Origin: Paranoxybacillus vitaminiphilus
GTDB lineage: Bacteria; Bacillota; Bacilli; Bacillales; Anoxybacillaceae
DNA: 64,000 nucleotides
NCBI RefSeq assembly: GCF_003259935.1
Contig: NZ_QLMH01000002.1
Location: 368,551-432,550 of the forward strand
Reading direction: 5' to 3'
The notes under the pieces were generated by a model, which saw only the letters and a program-made list of their open reading frames with translations, ran no database searches and was not told where the DNA came from. Every line of letters begins with the position of its first letter. Position 1 is the first letter of the stretch. The translations under genes were made by a program, and so were the position numbers. Below are positions 21,112-32,822 of this stretch, in pieces.

Positions 21112-21396
21112 CTACTCATCTAAATAAAGAACTTGGCTAATTTTTCCCTCCAGCAAAATTTCCTCTGGTAAAATCGTTTTAATGACAAACGCTTCTCCTT
21201 TAACGAGGAGCTGGCCTTGTTTTAAGAGCAGCCGTATTTCCTTATCGCTAAAAGAAAGCAATCCTCGATGATTTTCTATGTATATATGTATTTGTCCAAT
21301 CATCGTTATGCGCGGAAGATCCATTAAAATATCAGCGGGTAGTTCCATTTTATTTGCTAACCAATTTCTCACTTGCCGCCGCCATTTTCCAAACAT
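21112..21396 (-). CDS. yqfC: Sporulation protein YqfC
   Basis: A 94-aa YabP/YqfC family protein starting MFGKWRRQVRNWLANKMELP. The family contributes to spore formation in the mother cell. AAAGGGGGG lies just before the ATG. In B. subtilis yqfB, floA and nfeD follow upstream; here the next gene is yqeY. Confidence 0.9.
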   Translation of the reverse strand: MFGKWRRQVRNWLANKMELPADILMDLPRITMIGQIHIYIENHRGLLSFSDKEIRLLLKQGQLLVKGEAFVIKTILPEEILLEGKISQVLYLDE

Positions 21397-21485
21397 AAAA
21401 AGACCCCCCTTTCATCTCATATGTATGAGAGAAACAGGGGGGATAGCACTTGATTTTCCTTGCATGGTTATGATCTGTATTAACA

Positions 21486-21520
21486 TAAAAAAACTGCCTC
21501 CATGATGGAAGCAGTCTTTT
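21486..21520 (-). terminator. Terminator of rpsU-yqeY
   Basis: ACTGCTTCCA and TGGAGGCAGT pair on the minus strand around TCA and are followed by TTTTTTT, immediately after the yqeY stop. Confidence 0.9.
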
Positions 21521-21967
21521 TTAAGATAAATGCTGCAAAACTAATTTGTTCACTAGAGAGCCATCTGCTTTTCCTTTTACTTTCGGCATGATCGCTCCCA
21601 TTACTTTACCCATATCAGCCTTTGAAGAAGCGCCTACCTCGGCAATCGTTTCTTTAATTAATTGCACAAGCTCTTCTTCACTTAATTGCTTTGGCATATA
21701 TAATTCAAGAATTTGAATCTCTGTTTTTGTTTTTTCAACAAGGTCTGAACGACCAGCGTTTTCGAATTCCTGGAGGGAGTCTTTGCGTTGCTTTAATTCA
21801 CGAGAAAGCACCGTTAGCTCTTCGTCTTCGGATAATTGGCTTTTGCCGAGTTTAATCGCTTCATTCTGCAATGCAGCTTTAACCATCCGAATGACGGAAA
21901 GCTTTTCTTTTTCCTTATTTTTCATCGCTTGTTTCATATCATTATTTAAACGCTCAAGAAGACTCAT
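21521..21967 (-). CDS. yqeY: GatB/YqeY domain protein
   Basis: A 148-aa all-helical protein with the YqeY fold ([10 protein letters not shown] ... [11 protein letters not shown] ... [18 protein letters not shown]), similar to the tail of GatB and possibly tRNA-binding. The start at MSLLERL is preceded by GAGGGTG and gives the B. subtilis length of 148 aa. It lies 15 bp after rpsU, in the same operon. Confidence 0.93.
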   Translation of the reverse strand: MSLLERLNNDMKQAMKNKEKEKLSVIRMVKAALQNEAIKLGKSQLSEDEELTVLSRELKQRKDSLQEFENAGRSDLVEKTKTEIQILELYMPKQLSEEELVQLIKETIAEVGASSKADMGKVMGAIMPKVKGKADGSLVNKLVLQHLS

Positions 21968-21982
21968 GAAATACACCCTCTT

Positions 21983-22156
21983 TTAATACTTGCGCTTTCT
22001 AGCCGCTTCAGACTTTTTCTTGCGTCTTACGCTTGGCTTTTCATAGAATTCACGCTTTCTTGCTTCCTGTAACGTACCGGTCTTCGAAACGGCACGTTTG
22101 AAGCGACGAAGAGCATCTTCAAGCGATTCGTTTTTACGAACGATTGTTTTTGACAT
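21983..22156 (-). CDS. rpsU: 30S ribosomal protein S21
   Basis: A 57-aa highly basic protein: starts [19 protein letters not shown] and ends with [15 protein letters not shown]21 binds the 30S platform near the anti-Shine-Dalgarno. GGAGGGAGG precedes the ATG. Transcribed with yqeY. Confidence 0.96.
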   Translation of the reverse strand: MSKTIVRKNESLEDALRRFKRAVSKTGTLQEARKREFYEKPSVRRKKKSEAARKRKY

Positions 22157-22283
22157 CCTGCTTCCCTCCCTCCGAACAACACCACTAACATTTCAATTGA
22201 CATGTTTGAAACATGTACTTGTCAATTATAATATATGCAAAGATTTCGGTCAACTAAAAAAAGAAAACACTTCCATAAAAAAG

Positions 22284-22356
22284 AGAGGACCTAAAGTATC
22301 AGCCCCGCCTCTTATCGATTAAGTGTATGAAGACTAGATACTTATAGGTCAGCTCC
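22284..22356. repeat. Reduced dispersed palindrome, copy 5 (3' of deoC)
   Basis: About 73 bp: GACCTAAAGTATC pairs with GATACTTATAGGTC. The outer part is related to the other copies, but the inner TGTCTGAC arm is mostly lost. It lies 15 bp after the deoC stop in the transcribed direction. Confidence 0.6.
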
Positions 22357-22371
22357 TTCTGTTATTTTCCA

Positions 22372-23043
22372 TTAATAGTCTGTTGTCGCTGTTTTTCCTT
22401 GAACGATTGCTGCGCCTGAGCTTGTACCGATGCGAGTCGCTCCTGCTTGAATCATCGCTTCTGCTCCTTGAAGATCACGAACACCACCGGATGCTTTTAC
22501 GCCGATTTCCGGTCCAACTGTTTTGCGCATAAGCGCGACATCTTCAACAGTTGCGCCGCCTGTTGAAAATCCTGTTGATGTTTTTACGTAATCAGCCCCT
22601 GCTTTTACCGCAAGCTGGCAAGCACGCACTTTTTCTTCTTCTGTCAGCAAACATGTTTCGATAATTACTTTGACAAGCGCTTTCCCTTTTGCTGCTTCTA
22701 CAACCGCGCGAATATCACGTTCAACTAATTCGTCATTACCGTCTTTTAGCGCCCCAATGTTGATAACCATATCAACTTCCGTTGCGCCTTTTTCAATCGC
22801 ATCTTTTGTTTCAAACGCTTTTGTCTCCGGTGTGTTCGCTCCTAATGGGAATCCAATTACTGTACACACTTTGACGTCTGTTCCTTTTAAAAGCTCTGCT
22901 GCTGTCGCTACCCATGTTGGATTTACGCAAACGGACGCAAAATGATATTGTTTTGCTTCCTCACACAATTTAACGATTTGCTCTTTTGTTGTATCTGCTT
23001 TTAATAATGTATGGTCAATCATCTTTGCAATATTTGTTGTCAT
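22372..23043 (-). CDS. deoC: Deoxyribose-phosphate aldolase
   Basis: A 223-aa class I aldolase cleaving deoxyribose 5-phosphate to glyceraldehyde 3-phosphate and acetaldehyde. The Schiff-base lysine is in DYVKTSTGF (near 155), and the other catalytic lysine in [10 protein letters not shown]. The TIM barrel is complete. In B. subtilis deoC lies elsewhere and yqeW occupies this place. Dispersed palindromes flank it on both sides. Confidence 0.96.
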   Translation of the reverse strand: MTTNIAKMIDHTLLKADTTKEQIVKLCEEAKQYHFASVCVNPTWVATAAELLKGTDVKVCTVIGFPLGANTPETKAFETKDAIEKGATEVDMVINIGALKDGNDELVERDIRAVVEAAKGKALVKVIIETCLLTEEEKVRACQLAVKAGADYVKTSTGFSTGGATVEDVALMRKTVGPEIGVKASGGVRDLQGAEAMIQAGATRIGTSSGAAIVQGKTATTDY

Positions 23044-23165
23044 ATACCAAAATTTCTCCTTTCACACCAAGAAGTCTGACATCTATCATCATACCATTAT
23101 CTAAAAAAAAAAGCGAGTTTTATGTATAGTTTATCTCTATGTTTTTATTATAAACCAAAGAAAAA

Positions 23166-23269
23166 AGGCTGCCCGTAAAAACAAAGTGTCCGACCCCACA
23201 ACCATAATATATAGAAAACACTATATACGATGGATTTCGGATGAGGTCAGACACTTTTTTGGTCAGCCT
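23166..23269. repeat. Dispersed palindromic element, copy 6 (3' of mtaB)
   Basis: About 104 bp: GGCTGCC ... GGTCAGCC outer arms, AAGTGTCCGACCCCAC and GATGAGGTCAGACACTT inner arms, centre ATATATAG. The last base touches the mtaB stop codon. Confidence 0.85.
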
Positions 23270-24624
23270 TAAGAACTTAATTGTATTTTTTCAAGAATAT
23301 CATCTTCAACAACGCGGACAAATTCCCCTTCATTATACGGATATCCTGCTTTTGTAATTTTCACCTTAACAAGCTTTCCAACCATCTCTTCGGTTGCCGG
23401 GAATTTTACTTTCAAATAGTTATCCGTATAACCGACATATAAACCGCTGTTTGGTTCTTCTTTATAACGTTCTTCTGGAATAACCTCTAATACTTGTCCT
23501 TCAAATTCAGACGCATATTCTTTCGCTAATTGATCGGAAAGAGCGATAAGACGGTGAACGCGCTCATTTTTCACTTCTTCATCGACTTGGTTTGGCATTC
23601 TTGCCGCTGGTGTTCCTGTACGTTTGGAGTATGGGAACACATGAAGTTCTGAGAAACGGTTGTCACGAATAAAGTTATATGTTTCCATGAATTCCTCTTC
23701 GGTCTCGCCTGGAAAACCGACAATGACGTCCGATGTAACAGCTAATCCCGGCAATGCTTCACGTAATTGCGCAAGCCGCTCGGCAAAAAATTCCGTTGTA
23801 TATTTGCGGCGCATCCGCTTTAACACGCTGTTCGAACCGGATTGAAGCGGAATGTGCAGGTGACGGACAATTTTATCTGATTTCTTTAATACATCAATCA
23901 CTTCGTCCGTAATTTGGCTTGCTTCAATGGATGAAATCCGGAGACGCTTTAAGCCGACAACTTGTTCGTCAATATCGCGAAGCAATGCCGCAAAGTTATA
24001 ATCTTTCATATCTTCACCGTAGCCGCCTGTATGAATACCGGTTAAAACGATTTCTTTATAGCCGGCATTGACAAGTTGCTGCGCCTGGCGAATCACTTCT
24101 TTCGGATCGCGGGAACGCATCAACCCTCGCGCCCAAGGGATAATACAAAATGTGCAAAAGTTATTGCAGCCTTCTTGAATTTTTAATGACGCACGCGTCC
24201 GGTCCGTAAATGCCGGAACATCCAATTCCTCAAAGACACGCGCTTTCATAATGTTGCTTACGCCGTTAATCGGCTGCCGTTCACGCTTGAATTGCTCGAT
24301 ATAATCAAGCATTTTCGCCCGGTCTTGTGTTCCAACAACAATATCAACTCCAGGAATGGCCATCACTTCTGCCGGAGAGGTTTGCGCATAACAGCCTGTT
24401 ACACAAATGACGGCATCCGGGTTTTGCCGAATCGCCCGGCGAATCACTTGGCGGCTTTTTTTATCACCGGTATTTGTCACTGTACATGTGTTAATGACGT
24501 ATACATCAGCTATGCTTTCAAATTCTTTTCGTTCATAACCGGCTTGTTTAAATAATTGCCAAATCGCCTCTGTTTCATAATGATTTACTTTACAGCCTAA
24601 TGTATGAAATGCTACTGTTGGCAT
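23269..24624 (-). CDS. mtaB: tRNA t6A37 methylthiotransferase
   Basis: A 451-aa radical-SAM enzyme converting t6A37 to ms2t6A37 in tRNA. The N-terminal UPF0004 domain has cysteines in LGCKVN, NTCTVT and TGCYAQ. The radical SAM CxxxCxxC is CNNFCTFC near 155. A C-terminal TRAM domain follows. The ATG giving MPTVAFHTLG is preceded by AAGGTGAGGTGAG and gives the B. subtilis length. It lies 10 bp after rsmE. Confidence 0.96.
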   Translation of the reverse strand: MPTVAFHTLGCKVNHYETEAIWQLFKQAGYERKEFESIADVYVINTCTVTNTGDKKSRQVIRRAIRQNPDAVICVTGCYAQTSPAEVMAIPGVDIVVGTQDRAKMLDYIEQFKRERQPINGVSNIMKARVFEELDVPAFTDRTRASLKIQEGCNNFCTFCIIPWARGLMRSRDPKEVIRQAQQLVNAGYKEIVLTGIHTGGYGEDMKDYNFAALLRDIDEQVVGLKRLRISSIEASQITDEVIDVLKKSDKIVRHLHIPLQSGSNSVLKRMRRKYTTEFFAERLAQLREALPGLAVTSDVIVGFPGETEEEFMETYNFIRDNRFSELHVFPYSKRTGTPAARMPNQVDEEVKNERVHRLIALSDQLAKEYASEFEGQVLEVIPEERYKEEPNSGLYVGYTDNYLKVKFPATEEMVGKLVKVKITKAGYPYNEGEFVRVVEDDILEKIQLSS

Positions 24625-24634
24625 GATTCTCACC

Positions 24635-25387
24635 TCACCTTAATTCCAGTTCATAAGAAGCCGCCGCCAATAAATAAAGAGGCGCTGTTTCTGTGCGCAA
24701 AATCCGCGGACCGAGACTGCAGGAAATAAAGCCGCTTTCCTTTAATAATGATACTTCCTGCTCGGAAAAGCCGCCTTCCGGACCGAAAACGGCAAGAAGC
24801 GACTGTCCAGGCTTTATTCCGCGCAGTATTTTTGTCAAATTGGCTCTCTCGCCATTCCTTGCTTCTTCCTCGTAAGCAATGATTTTATAATCAACTTTCG
24901 TGGAAAATTCAATTAATTCGCGAATGGTCATAGGATGATGGACGCTAGGGATCCTTGTTCGCTCTGATTGCTCTGCTGCTTCTTTTGCGATTTTTTCCCA
25001 TCGTTCCACTTTCCTGTCTCCCTTTTTTTCGTCCCACTTAACAACAGAGCGAGCCGCCAAAAAGGGGATAAACGAGAAAGCGCCAAGCTCTGTTCCCTTT
25101 TGAATGACAAGTTCCAGTTTATCCCCTTTCGGCAGCCCCTGGGCAATATAAACATTGATCGGAAGTTCCGTCTGCTCTTCTATCCATTCTATAATATCGG
25201 CAATGACCTCATCATTAGTAATTTTTGTTATTTTACATAAAGCCGCCTCACCATTTTCGTTACAACAGACAATGTCTTGACCTTCACGCATCCGCATAAC
25301 GCGGACGATATGGTGATAATCATCGCCGACAATCGTAATTTGCTGACCATTGAAAAATTGCTCATTTAAAACAAAATAGCGTTGCAA
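24635..25387 (-). CDS. rsmE: 16S rRNA (uracil-1498 N3) methyltransferase
   Basis: A 250-aa SPOUT-class methyltransferase with an N-terminal PUA-like domain and a trefoil-knot C-terminus: VFGPEGGFSEQEV and LGPRILRTETAPL near 200-235. Methylates U1498 of 16S rRNA. Lies in the conserved prmA-rsmE-mtaB order, 18 bp after prmA. Confidence 0.96.
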   Translation of the reverse strand: MQRYFVLNEQFFNGQQITIVGDDYHHIVRVMRMREGQDIVCCNENGEAALCKITKITNDEVIADIIEWIEEQTELPINVYIAQGLPKGDKLELVIQKGTELGAFSFIPFLAARSVVKWDEKKGDRKVERWEKIAKEAAEQSERTRIPSVHHPMTIRELIEFSTKVDYKIIAYEEEARNGERANLTKILRGIKPGQSLLAVFGPEGGFSEQEVSLLKESGFISCSLGPRILRTETAPLYLLAAASYELELR

Positions 25388-25405
25388 AGCGACACCTTCT
25401 TCTTT

Positions 25406-26347
25406 TTACTCTTTTCTTGCAATAAAAGCAATCCAGTCTTCCATGACTAACGTTTCTTCAACGATAAACCCGGCACGAATCAATCCGTCTTTTACTTCTT
25501 GCTTTTTCGCTTGGATAATTCCCGATGTGATAAAGAATCCGCCTTTTTCCAGCAGGCGATACGCATCATCGATAAAACGTAAAATAATTTCCGCTAAAAT
25601 ATTCGCAACAATGATATTTGCCGGCTCTTTTATATTATCTAACAAATTATTTTGCGCGACTGTCACAATGTCTTGAACTTTGTTAAGCTTTACATTCAGC
25701 TTTGCGCTGTCCACTGCCACCGGATCTAAATCGAGCGCTTTGACTGACTTTGCTCCGAGCATCGCCGCGGCAATACTTAATATCCCCGATCCGGTGCCGA
25801 CATCAATCACGATATCATTCGTTTTTACACATTTTTCAAGCGCTTGAATACACATCACGGTTGTTGGATGAGTCCCTGTTCCAAACGCCATGCCCGGATC
25901 CAGCTCAATAATAAGTTCATCGCTCGAGACTGGTTCATACGTTTCCCAAGTCGGAACGATAGTAAACTTTTTTGAAATTTTTACAGGATTATAATATTTT
26001 TTCCATGCCGTCGCCCATTCTTCTTCATTGACTTCACTTATCGTGATCGAGTTCTTTCCTAAATCGATATCATACAACATCAGGTTGTTAATCGCCTGTT
26101 TAATTTCCTCGACTGTCTCTCCCAAGAAGCTATTGACCGGTAAATACGCTTTAATAATAACTCCTTCTTCGGGATAATCATCAGGATTGAGTTGGTAGAT
26201 TTCCCCGAAGGAAGTATCCCGCTCTTTCGTCAAATCAAACGGATCTTCAATGACAACGCCGCCCGCTCCCGCTTCGTGCAAAATATTCGAAATCGCCTCA
26301 ACCGCCTCATGTGTCGTATGAATGCTAATTTCTGACCATTTCATCAT
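25406..26347 (-). CDS. prmA: Ribosomal protein L11 methyltransferase
   Basis: A 312-313-aa SAM-dependent methyltransferase. Motif [14 protein letters not shown] is near 185, and [15 protein letters not shown] lies just before. The N-terminal domain recognises L11. Two ATG codons are adjacent; the second (MKWSEIS) matches B. subtilis. GGAG lies 7 bp before the first. It follows dnaJ by about 22 bp. Confidence 0.96.
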   Translation of the reverse strand: MMKWSEISIHTTHEAVEAISNILHEAGAGGVVIEDPFDLTKERDTSFGEIYQLNPDDYPEEGVIIKAYLPVNSFLGETVEEIKQAINNLMLYDIDLGKNSITISEVNEEEWATAWKKYYNPVKISKKFTIVPTWETYEPVSSDELIIELDPGMAFGTGTHPTTVMCIQALEKCVKTNDIVIDVGTGSGILSIAAAMLGAKSVKALDLDPVAVDSAKLNVKLNKVQDIVTVAQNNLLDNIKEPANIIVANILAEIILRFIDDAYRLLEKGGFFITSGIIQAKKQEVKDGLIRAGFIVEETLVMEDWIAFIARKE

Positions 26348-26369
26348 CTGCCAACTCCATTTTTCGAAA

Positions 26370-27500
26370 TTATTCTCCCTTAAACGCCTTTTTCATTTTA
26401 TCAAAAAAACTGCCATGCGTTCCATGTTGTGCGCTTTGGTCGCTTAGTCGATCAAATTCGCGCAATAACTGTTTTTGTTTTTCAGTTAATTTAGTCGGGG
26501 TGACAACCCGAACAATAATGTGCTGGTCTCCTTGACCATACCCTCTCACATTAGGCACACCTTTTCCTTTGAGGCGGAATTTCGTACCTGTTTGCGTGCC
26601 AGCTGGAATTTTTAATTTTACTTTGCCGTGTAGCGTTGGCACCTCAATTTCATCACCGAGTGCAGCCTGAGCAAATGTAAGTGGAATTTCACAATAAATA
26701 TCATCGCCATCGCGCTCAAAGAATTCATGCGGTTCGACGCGGAAAACAATGTATAAATCTCCCGGCGGTCCGCCATTGATGCCGGCTTCTCCTTGTCCGG
26801 CAACACGCAATTGCTGACCATCATCAATGCCAGCTGGAATTTTTACATGAATCTTTTTGCGTTTTTTCACACGGCCGCTTCCGCCGCACGTTGTACATTT
26901 TTCTTTAATAAACTGTCCTGTACCGCCGCAATGATGGCATGTTCTTCGATTGACAATGCGGCCAAACGGCGTCGCTTGTTCGATGCTAATTTGTCCTGTA
27001 CCTCGGCAATGCGAGCACGTTTCTTTTTTCGTTCCAGGCTTTGCTCCAGAACCGTGGCACGTATCGCACGTTTCTTCGCGTGGAATTTCGATATCTGTTT
27101 CTTTTCCGAACGCTGCTTCCTCGAATGTTAATGTCATTGTATACTGTAAATCAGCTCCTGCTCTTGGCGCATTCGGATCACGGCGTCTTGTGCCGCCGAA
27201 GAAAGAACTGAAAATATCTTCAAAGCCGCCGAAACCGCCGAAATCAAAATCAGCCCCGCTAAAACCGCCAAATCCTTGATTTGGATCGGTATGACCAAAT
27301 TGATCATAATGAGCGCGCTTTTGGTCATCGCTTAGCACTTCATATGCTTCTTTGATTTCCTTGAATTTTTCAGCAGCGTCCGGTGCTTTGTTAACATCTG
27401 GATGATATTGTTTTGAAAGTTTTCGGTACGCTTTCTTTATTTCATCTTTCGTGGCATTCTTGCTTACTCCGAGAACCTCATAGTAATCTCGTTTGCTCAT
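26370..27500 (-). CDS. dnaJ: Chaperone DnaJ
   Basis: A 376-aa Hsp40. The J domain has HPD (near 33), followed by a Gly/Phe-rich linker, four CxxCxGxG zinc repeats ([32 protein letters not shown] at about 146-205), and C-terminal substrate domains. It stimulates DnaK ATPase. The start is set at [11 protein letters not shown] by GGGAGTGG. It is separated from dnaK by 191 bp containing a hairpin. Confidence 0.97.
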   Translation of the reverse strand: MSKRDYYEVLGVSKNATKDEIKKAYRKLSKQYHPDVNKAPDAAEKFKEIKEAYEVLSDDQKRAHYDQFGHTDPNQGFGGFSGADFDFGGFGGFEDIFSSFFGGTRRRDPNAPRAGADLQYTMTLTFEEAAFGKETDIEIPREETCDTCHGSGAKPGTKKETCSHCRGTGQISIEQATPFGRIVNRRTCHHCGGTGQFIKEKCTTCGGSGRVKKRKKIHVKIPAGIDDGQQLRVAGQGEAGINGGPPGDLYIVFRVEPHEFFERDGDDIYCEIPLTFAQAALGDEIEVPTLHGKVKLKIPAGTQTGTKFRLKGKGVPNVRGYGQGDQHIIVRVVTPTKLTEKQKQLLREFDRLSDQSAQHGTHGSFFDKMKKAFKGE

Positions 27501-27611
27501 TATCATCCACTCCCGATTCACTCACATAACGGTAATTGTAACATTTGTCTCTTTATAAACGCAATATTTTTGCTGTTAAAATGATCGAATTCAAACAATG
27601 TTCCCTTTCAT

Positions 27612-27655
27612 AGCAAAAAAGTCAAAGCCAAGACAGGCCTGACTTTGACTTTTTA
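27612..27655. terminator. Hairpin terminator between dnaK and dnaJ
   Basis: AAGTCAAAG and CTTTGACTT pair, with a central CAGGCCTG. A T-run follows on the minus strand and a shorter one on the plus strand. It lies about 40 bp after dnaK, so dnaJ is probably reached by partial read-through or its own promoter. Confidence 0.75.
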
Positions 27656-27691
27656 GACAATCGAACAAATAAAACAGCTGGACTATGCATT

Positions 27692-30161
<2,470 letters not shown>

Positions 30162-30233
30162 CGCTTTCACCTCCCTCGAAGAGATGGTCTCTATATATGT
30201 CTATATATGTATAAAAAGTAATATTCAAAGGAA

Positions 30234-30347
30234 AGAGGCTGTCTCATCATGGTCTGACCTCACGTGCATCTCACAATATATAGCTCATTTATGCCAGTCC
30301 TATATATTGTGTTGCGGGGTCTGATCCTCGGCTTTTGAGTCAGCCTC
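30234..30347. repeat. Dispersed palindromic element, copy 7 (between hrcA and grpE)
   Basis: About 114 bp: AGGCTGTCTCA outer left, GGTCTGACCTCACGTGCAT inner left, ACAATATATAG centre, GCGGGGTCTGA inner right, GAGTCAGCCT outer right. It lies 19 bp after the hrcA stop and about 73 bp before the grpE start, inside the heat-shock operon. Confidence 0.85.
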
Positions 30348-30366
30348 CTTACCAATATGGCCAATC

Positions 30367-31401
30367 TTAATTGTTTTGATACCATTGTGTAAGCACCGTT
30401 GATAAATCAGAGGCTACGCGATTCAAAATCGTAATGACGCGGGAGTATTCCATGCGCGTCGGGCCAAGAACGGCAATCGTTCCTAGCTGTTTTTCCCCGA
30501 CAGAATATGTTGCTGTAATTAAGCTGCAGTTTTCCATTCCGCGCAATTGATTTTCCTTGCCGATCGTCACTTGAATGCCCTGTTTATTATGTTTGCGCAA
30601 TAAGTTGTAAAAATCTTTTTCCTGCTCAATCACTGTCATAATCGAACGCACTTTTTCAATATCATTAAACTCCGGCTGACTGAGCATGTTCGTTTTTCCG
30701 CCAAAAAACATTTTTTCTGCCGGCTGCAAATCCAAAGTATCAGAAATTGTTTTTAACATGCTGTCGTAGTTGCGGATATGCGCTCTTAAGACATTGGCTA
30801 CCTCTTTATAAATTTTATCTTTCAAGTCAACAAGCGGCACGCCGATGAGACGTTCGTTTAAAATATTGACCATTTTTTCTAAATCAGATGGGTTAATTGA
30901 AGCCGGAATCGTAATGACCCGGTTCTCGACGTGGCCCGTATCCGTTACAATAATCGCTACCGCCGTTTCTTTATTCAGCGGAATAATTTGAATTTGTTTA
31001 AGTTTATTGTCTTTTACGGCCGGCCCGAGAACAATCGACGTATAATTGGTCAAATCCGATAAAATTTGCGCTGATTTTTGCACCACTTTTTCCAGTTCAT
31101 AAATGCGCTCAGCAAAAATCGATTTAATCTTCGCTATATCTTCATGTGTTAATCGCTGCGGTGATAATAGATGGTCAACATAATATCGATATCCTTTTTC
31201 CGATGGTACTCGTCCGGAGGAAACATGTGTTTTTTCAATGTAGCCAAGCTCCTCTAAATCGGCCATCTCATTGCGAATCGTTGCTGAGCTGAACGTAATT
31301 TCCTCTTTTTTCGACAACGTTCTAGAGCCTACCGGCTGACCAGATCGAATAAAATCATCAATAATGACTTGTAAAATAAGCAATTGGCGATCGGTTAGCA
31401 A
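30367..31401 (-). CDS. hrcA: Heat-inducible transcription repressor HrcA
   Basis: A 344-aa repressor that binds CIRCE and needs GroEL for activity. N-terminal winged helix ([21 protein letters not shown]), a GAF-like central domain, and a dimerisation region. A perfect CIRCE lies 16 bp upstream, so it represses itself. First gene of hrcA-grpE-dnaK-dnaJ. Confidence 0.97.
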   Translation of the reverse strand: MLTDRQLLILQVIIDDFIRSGQPVGSRTLSKKEEITFSSATIRNEMADLEELGYIEKTHVSSGRVPSEKGYRYYVDHLLSPQRLTHEDIAKIKSIFAERIYELEKVVQKSAQILSDLTNYTSIVLGPAVKDNKLKQIQIIPLNKETAVAIIVTDTGHVENRVITIPASINPSDLEKMVNILNERLIGVPLVDLKDKIYKEVANVLRAHIRNYDSMLKTISDTLDLQPAEKMFFGGKTNMLSQPEFNDIEKVRSIMTVIEQEKDFYNLLRKHNKQGIQVTIGKENQLRGMENCSLITATYSVGEKQLGTIAVLGPTRMEYSRVITILNRVASDLSTVLTQWYQNN

Positions 31402-31416
31402 CTATCATCACCTCTG

Positions 31417-31443
31417 TTAGCACTCATAGACATCGAGTGCTAA
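31417..31443. promoter_or_regulatory. CIRCE operator
   Basis: TTAGCACTC, nine bases, GAGTGCTAA: a perfect match to the CIRCE inverted repeat bound by HrcA. It sits between the -10 element and the hrcA start. Confidence 0.97.
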
Positions 31444-31453
31444 ATCTACTATT

Positions 31454-31482
31454 AAAGTATCAAATCCATACGTTTATGTCAA
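31454..31482 (-). promoter_or_regulatory. SigA promoter of the hrcA operon
   Basis: TTGACA, 17-bp spacer, TACTTT on the minus strand, just upstream of CIRCE. Transcription would begin at or next to the operator. Confidence 0.8.
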
Positions 31483-31485
31483 CGT

Positions 31486-32628
31486 TTATATGATGCCGAT
31501 AAACGCTTGAAACACTTCATTTCCAAGCAGTTTGCCGCGATGGGTGAGCCGGATATGGCTGTCTGTTTCTTCAAGCAGCCCCCTTTGTTTTTGTTCAGCA
31601 ATCTGCTTGCCAAATACCTCATGGACAGAGCGATGATATTTCTGCGCAAACGTTTCTTTAGAAACCCCTTCCGTTTTCCGCAGCCCGAGAAACATTTCTT
31701 CTTCCATTTTTTCTTCCAACGTAACCTTATGGCTTTCTACATACGGAAATCCGGTTTCTTCGATAAGGTTCATATATTTTTTTAACGGACCGGCATTGAC
31801 GTTTCTTTTACCGTATACATAGCTATGTGCCCCGGCACCGATGCCAAAATATTCTTCATTATTCCAGTACGTAAGATTATGGCGGCTTGAAAATCCAGAT
31901 TTTGCGTAATTGCTGATTTCATATTGATTATATCCATAGTATTCCATTTGTTCCATTACAAGCTCATACATTTCTGCTTCTTCTTCTTGGCTCGGCAACG
32001 ACAACATGTCTTTTTTTAATAAATTGTAAAATACTGTTTTAGGCTCAATAATTAGGGAATAGGCTGAGAAATGCTGGACATCTAACTTAAAAGCAATGTC
32101 TAATGTATCACGAAGATTTTCGATTGTTTGTTCTGGAAGTCCATACATAAGATCGATACTAATGTTTGTAAAACCGGCTTCTTTTGCCATTTCAATCGTT
32201 TGCAATACATCATGTTTTCGATGCGTGCGCCCAATTTTTTGCAGCAACTTGTCATCGAATGTCTGCACACCGAAACTAAGGCGGTTCACCCCTGCTTCTT
32301 TTAACAACTGCAGCTTCTTTTTTGACAGTTCATTCGGATTTGCTTCAAACGTGAACTCCACCTCATTTACATTAAAGCTAAAATGCTTATGAATACTATT
32401 TAAGAAATAATCTAGCTGCTTTATTTCGAGAACAGTTGGAGTACCGCCGCCAACAAAAATCGTTTCCAGTTCGGAGGTTGGAAACTTCTCGATTGTGTTC
32501 TTCATTTCTGTCTCCATCGCCTGTAAGTACTCATCTACCGGCTGACCTTTAAAAAATACTTTATTAAAATCACAATAATGGCAAATTTGTGCACAAAATG
32601 GAATATGAAAATATGCTGCTTTAATCAA
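31486..32628 (-). CDS. hemW: Radical SAM haem chaperone HemW (HemN-like)
   Basis: A 380-aa radical-SAM protein with an N-terminal cluster motif CAQICHYC near 12-19 and the GGGTPT motif near 61. Family studies place HemW as a haem-binding chaperone rather than a true coproporphyrinogen dehydrogenase. B. subtilis order lepA-hemW-hrcA is conserved. The -35 of hrcA lies right after the stop. Confidence 0.94.
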   Translation of the reverse strand: MIKAAYFHIPFCAQICHYCDFNKVFFKGQPVDEYLQAMETEMKNTIEKFPTSELETIFVGGGTPTVLEIKQLDYFLNSIHKHFSFNVNEVEFTFEANPNELSKKKLQLLKEAGVNRLSFGVQTFDDKLLQKIGRTHRKHDVLQTIEMAKEAGFTNISIDLMYGLPEQTIENLRDTLDIAFKLDVQHFSAYSLIIEPKTVFYNLLKKDMLSLPSQEEEAEMYELVMEQMEYYGYNQYEISNYAKSGFSSRHNLTYWNNEEYFGIGAGAHSYVYGKRNVNAGPLKKYMNLIEETGFPYVESHKVTLEEKMEEEMFLGLRKTEGVSKETFAQKYHRSVHEVFGKQIAEQKQRGLLEETDSHIRLTHRGKLLGNEVFQAFIGII

Positions 32629-32700
32629 GAATGATCACAACCTTCTTATGCATATTTGACATGCAATTTTTTATTTGTTTCGATTAGGCTAAAAAACAAG

Positions 32701-32810
32701 GGGCTGACCCATCAGTGTCTGACCTCACGTGCATTTACAATATATAGTTCATTTATCTAATGTTATGTCCTATATATTGTGCTGCGGGGTCTGACAATTG
32801 GATCAGCCTC
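32701..32810. repeat. Dispersed palindromic element, copy 8 (3' of lepA)
   Basis: About 110 bp: GGGCTGACCC outer, AGTGTCTGACCTCACGTGC inner left, ACAATATATAG centre, GCGGGGTCTGACA inner right, GATCAGCCTC outer right. It ends 12 bp from the lepA stop. Confidence 0.88.
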
Positions 32811-32822
32811 TATTTTACCGTT

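Noticed and set aside
26793..27279. Plus-strand ORFs of 109-112 aa opposite dnaJ
   Set aside because: Mirror frames of the glycine/cysteine-rich zinc domain; no ribosome site or homology.
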